From: Streptomyces sp. NBC_01216
Lineage (GTDB): Bacteria > Actinomycetota > Actinomycetes > Streptomycetales > Streptomycetaceae
Direction: 5' to 3'
DNA: 64,000 nt
NCBI RefSeq assembly: GCF_035994945.1
Contig: NZ_CP108677.1
Coordinates: 6,944,001 to 7,008,000 of the forward strand
The notes beneath the pieces are model-generated. The model was not told where the DNA came from. It saw nothing but the letters and a program-made list of their open reading frames with translations, and did not search any database. Both the position numbers and the translations under genes were made by a program. Of the stretch, positions 61,238 through 64,000 are shown piece by piece. Numbering within the stretch: the stretch's first letter is position 1; each line of letters opens with the position of its first letter.

Positions 61238-62299
61238 CTACCAGCTCAGCAGCACGAGTTCGCAACAGAACCCCGGTCCCATCGCCATCAGCAGGCCGGG
61301 CGTCCCCGGTGTGGGCCGTCGCTCCGCCAGCGTGTCCCGCAGCACGTGGAGCACCGACGAGGACGACAGGTTCCCCACCTCGGCCAGCGAGCGCCGGGTG
61401 ATGTCGAGCGCTCCGTCGGGCAGTTCGAGCACCTCGGTCACGGCTTCCAGGACCTTGGGGCCTCCCGGATGGCAGACCCAGTGCGCGATGTCCTTCGGTT
61501 TGAGACCGTGGTCTTCGAGAAAGCCCCGCACGTCGTCCGCCAGATAGCGGCGCACGACGTCGGGCACGGCCGGGTCCAGGACGACCCTGAAGCCGGAACT
61601 GCGGATGTCCCAGCCCATCACACGTTCGCTGTCCGGGTACATCCGGCTGCGGGTGGCCACGACCCGTGGGCCGCCCGCGCCGTCCGCCGCGCGTTGTCCG
61701 CCCGTGGCCACCACCGCCGCGGCGCCGTCGCCGAACAGCGCGGTCGCCACGAGGTTGGCCGGCGTCGTGTCCTGGCCCTGGAACGTGAGGGAGCAGAGCT
61801 CGACCGAGAGCAGGACGGCCACGTGGGAGGGCCAGCCGAGCAGGTAGTCGTGCAGCCGGGCCACGCCGGCGGCTCCGGCGACGCAGCCCAGGCCGAAGAC
61901 GGGCAGCCGCTTCACGTCCGGGCGCAGACCGAGACGGCCGACCAGCCGAGCGTCGATGGAGGGAGCGGCCACCCCGGTCACGGAGGCGAACAGCAGCAGG
62001 TCCACCTCCTCGGGGCGCAGCCGTGCCGCCCGCAGCGCGCCGCGCACCGCCTGCGCCCCGAGTTCGACGGCTTCACGGATGTACACGTCGTTGGCCGCTC
62101 CGAACCCGTGGAGTCCGCCGTAGCCCTCCAGCGGGAGCACGGTGTGCCGCGTCCGTACCCCCGCGTTGCGGTGGAGCCGGTCCAGAAGTCCGCGGTCCGC
62201 GCCCGGCGGCAGGCAGGTACGCGCCACCATGTCGGTGACGTCGCGCTGCGCGTGGCGATGCGGGGGGACGACGCCGTGTACGGCCGCGATGCGGGTCAT
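61238..62299 (-). CDS. Type III polyketide synthase, alkylresorcinol synthase-like
   Basis: A 353-residue chalcone-synthase-fold enzyme. The catalytic triad is complete: Cys139 in VFGLGCVAGA, His277 in HWVCHPGGPK and Asn310 in AEVGNLSSSSVL. The ending GFCCELVLLSW is the usual gatekeeper region (GPGFxxE). AGGAG precedes the ATG. It extends acyl starters with malonyl- or methylmalonyl-CoA and folds the chain to a resorcinol or pyrone. Operon partners point to methylated phenolic lipids as in srsA. The chain length cannot be predicted from the sequence by eye. Confidence 0.93.
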   Translation of the reverse strand: MTRIAAVHGVVPPHRHAQRDVTDMVARTCLPPGADRGLLDRLHRNAGVRTRHTVLPLEGYGGLHGFGAANDVYIREAVELGAQAVRGALRAARLRPEEVDLLLFASVTGVAAPSIDARLVGRLGLRPDVKRLPVFGLGCVAGAAGVARLHDYLLGWPSHVAVLLSVELCSLTFQGQDTTPANLVATALFGDGAAAVVATGGQRAADGAGGPRVVATRSRMYPDSERVMGWDIRSSGFRVVLDPAVPDVVRRYLADDVRGFLEDHGLKPKDIAHWVCHPGGPKVLEAVTEVLELPDGALDITRRSLAEVGNLSSSSVLHVLRDTLAERRPTPGTPGLLMAMGPGFCCELVLLSW

Positions 62300-62438
62300 C
62301 CTGACTCCTGAGGGTGAGGTGACATGGCGTCATCCTGCCTGCGCGGTCCTGAGGAAGGACGCATATTTCCCGCGCGTCAGGTCATTTCCTGCGTGTATCT
62401 CCCTTTTGCTTCGCTTCTTGGTGCCTACCATCGGGTCC

Positions 62439-63332
62439 GTGGACACACCGCACGTGCTGGACGCGCCGGGAGTCCGGGCCCCGGACGGGAGCCCGGCGCC
62501 GGGCAGAAGCCCCGGATGGCGTGCGCTGGCCCTCGCCTGTCATCCGGGGCCCGTCGTCGCGGTGACCGCGCTCACCACGGCCCTGTGCGCGGGGGCCGGT
62601 CTCGGCGCGGCCCGGAGCCTTCCGGTGTGCGCGGCCGTGCTCACCGGCCAACTGTCCGTCGGCTGGTGCAACGACGCCTTCGACGCCCGGCGGGACGCGG
62701 CGGCCCGCCGGGCGGGCAAGCCGGCGGCCGACGGCACGGTGGGGGTCCGCCGGGTGTGGGCCGCCGCCGCGGTCGCGCTCGCGGTGTGTGTCCCGCTGTC
62801 CCTGGCCGCGGGCCTCGCCGCGGGCTCGGTACACCTCACCGGGGTCGCCGCGGCGTGGCTGTACAACCTGCGGCTCAAGGCGACCGTGCTGTCCTGGCTC
62901 CCCTACGCGGTCGGCTTCGGCTCCCTTCCGGCCTTCGTCGCCCTCTCCCTGCCCGGCCACCCCCGTCCCGCCTGGTGGGCCGTCGCGGCGGGCGCCCTCC
63001 TCGGGGTCGCGGCCCATCTGGCGGACACGCTCCCCGACATCGCCGACGACCTCGCCGCGGGGGTCCGCGGCCTCCCGCACCGGCTGGGCGTGCACGGCAC
63101 CCGGCTGCTGTTGCCCGTCCCCTTGGTGGCGGCGACGGCCCTGCTGCTGACGGGCCCCCGAGGGGCACGGTACGGAGTCTGGGAGGCGATCGTCCTGGGG
63201 CTGGTGGTCGTCGTCGGACTCGCGGGCACGCTGCTTCGCCGGTGCGGGCGCAAGGCCGCGCTGGCGGGGGCGGTCGTCGTGGCGGCGGTGGATCTGGCGC
63301 TGCTCCTCGCCCGGGGCATCACGATCGCGTGA
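62439..63332 (+). CDS. UbiA-family prenyltransferase, divergent from the PKS operon
   Basis: A 297-residue membrane enzyme with eight or so hydrophobic segments. The first aspartate-rich motif is GWCNDAFDARRDAAARRAGK (NDxxD with the following RxAGKP), and the second is ADTLPDIADDLAAGVRGL (DxxxD with KG-like turn). These bind the Mg-diphosphate of a prenyl donor. The GTG at 62439 is taken as the start; GTG at 62421 is possible. It is transcribed away from the type III PKS gene, so it may prenylate the phenolic product or make an unrelated prenyl lipid. Confidence 0.87.
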   Translation: MDTPHVLDAPGVRAPDGSPAPGRSPGWRALALACHPGPVVAVTALTTALCAGAGLGAARSLPVCAAVLTGQLSVGWCNDAFDARRDAAARRAGKPAADGTVGVRRVWAAAAVALAVCVPLSLAAGLAAGSVHLTGVAAAWLYNLRLKATVLSWLPYAVGFGSLPAFVALSLPGHPRPAWWAVAAGALLGVAAHLADTLPDIADDLAAGVRGLPHRLGVHGTRLLLPVPLVAATALLLTGPRGARYGVWEAIVLGLVVVVGLAGTLLRRCGRKAALAGAVVVAAVDLALLLARGITIA

Positions 63333-63447
63333 CGACGTCCGACGGCCCGTCACTTCACGGTCCGGGAAAGGCGTCCCGCGTGAACGGAGCGGCCCGCGTC
63401 CGCGGCCGGCCGGACCGGCCGCGCCGCCGCCTCCTAGACTCACGATC

Positions 63448-64000
63448 ATGATTTCCCCCGACTTCGTCACCGAGCCGGACGACCCGGCGCTCTTCGCGAC
63501 CATGTCGACCATGCGCGCCATGCGCCGCCTCAAGCCCGATCCGGTGCCCGACGCACTGGTCGACCGGCTGATACAGGCGGCCGTCTGGGGGCCCAGTGGC
63601 GGCAACATGCAGCGCTACGAGTACGTCGTCGTCACGGACCGCGCCGTGATGGCCTCCCTGGCGCCCCTGTGGAAGCGCTGCGTGGACGCCTACCTCGCCA
63701 CCACGGGCAAGTACGCCCCCGAGGGCATGGACGAAGCCGCCTACGGACGCATGGTCGCCGCCATCGAGTACCAGCGCGACCACTTCGCCGACACCCCGGC
63801 ACTGATCATCCCCTGCTACCGGTTCCCGGAGCCGAGGATCGAGGAGGAGGGGCTACGGCTCTACGCCGAGTCGCTCGGCGCGGAGGCCGTGACCCGCATG
63901 GCGGGGACACAGGACCGTTTCGCCGCCCTGGCGGAGGGTTCCTGCGTCTACCCCGGTGTGCAGAACCTGCTGCTGGCCGCCCGCGGGCTCGGGCTCGCCG
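63448..64000 (+). CDS. Nitroreductase-family protein, 3' end outside window
   Basis: The frame runs open from the ATG at 63448 to the window edge (184 codons). MSTMRAMRRLKPDPVPDALV, LIQAAVWGPSGGNMQRYEYV and VVVTDRAVMASLAPLW are typical of FMN-dependent nitroreductases: the 'RAMRRLKPDPV' entry and 'GPSGGNMQ' flavin contacts. QNLLLAARGLGLA near the edge is the family's helix before the second flavin contact. The full gene probably has about 210-220 codons. It uses NAD(P)H; the substrate is unknown. Confidence 0.88.
   Translation, partial: MISPDFVTEPDDPALFATMSTMRAMRRLKPDPVPDALVDRLIQAAVWGPSGGNMQRYEYVVVTDRAVMASLAPLWKRCVDAYLATTGKYAPEGMDEAAYGRMVAAIEYQRDHFADTPALIIPCYRFPEPRIEEEGLRLYAESLGAEAVTRMAGTQDRFAALAEGSCVYPGVQNLLLAARGLGLA

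Overview
The window is chromosomal DNA of a high-GC actinomycete. Streptomyces is the best fit: codon third positions are almost all G or C, GTG starts are common, genes overlap through GTGA or ATGA junctions, and there are many secreted hydrolases, an Scr1/DUF397 pair and an alkylresorcinol-type type III PKS cluster. No database search was possible. Family names come from recognised motifs, and coordinates were read from the sequence.

Positions 1-15,500 are ordinary chromosome. They hold the end of a TetR regulator, a small LapA-like membrane protein and a beta-glucan block. The block is a secreted GH3 enzyme, a LacI repressor, a cold-shock protein and a secreted GH16 endoglucanase with a ricin-type lectin domain. 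Matching LacI-type operators sit in front of lacI and the GH16 gene. After it come a methyltransferase, an anti-sigma-type ATPase, a short UvrA-like ABC protein, an AraC regulator, a HAD-like protein with a broken 3' end, and a 2'-5' RNA ligase-like phosphoesterase.

Positions 15,815-29,622 are a decayed integrative island of about 13.8 kb inserted in a VOC-family gene. Joining the two ends at a shared GACCCC restores the VOC reading frame exactly, and joining the island ends gives a palindromic attP. The island's large serine recombinase is dead: an IS701-family element flanked by CTAG duplications interrupts it, and it also carries a frameshift. Two near-identical IS630-family copies in inverted orientation broke two further small genes. 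Cargo includes a radical SAM/SPASM enzyme whose stop codon overlaps the start of an unlisted 56-codon peptide gene ending in GCNDDNPYR, followed by an APH-family kinase. This looks like an uncharacterised RiPP-type cassette and is the most interesting item in the window. The island also carries a chain of four overlapping small genes, a GntR regulator, an Scr1-type HTH/DUF397 pair, two HNH nucleases, a class I tRNA with anticodon UAG, a tRNA-like gene without a normal anticodon arm, and a divergent cold-shock protein.

Positions 29,630-49,320 are again chromosomal: a cobinamide amidohydrolase remnant, VOC and SDR enzymes, a secreted acid phosphatase, tRNA-Trp, membrane proteins (DUF1275, APC permease with UspA, LtrA) and a degenerate beta-lactamase-fold protein. 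A conserved-looking block follows with a GT87 mannosyltransferase-like protein, a membrane molybdopterin oxidoreductase, a methyltransferase, a DUF2064 transferase and a GT2. An OmpR-type two-component system, an epimerase with an inserted zinc knuckle and a DM13 protein complete the region.

Positions 49,430-57,910 centre on coenzyme B12 metabolism. They carry the methylmalonyl-CoA mutase operon mutA-mutB-meaB, then a cobalamin riboswitch pointing at an acyl-CoA thioesterase gene, then a TetR regulator divergent from a saccharopine dehydrogenase-family gene. From 58,062 to the end are a secreted lamin-tail protein, an srsABC-like phenolic-lipid cluster (type III PKS, ICMT-type methyltransferase, flavoprotein) with a divergent UbiA prenyltransferase, and the start of a nitroreductase.
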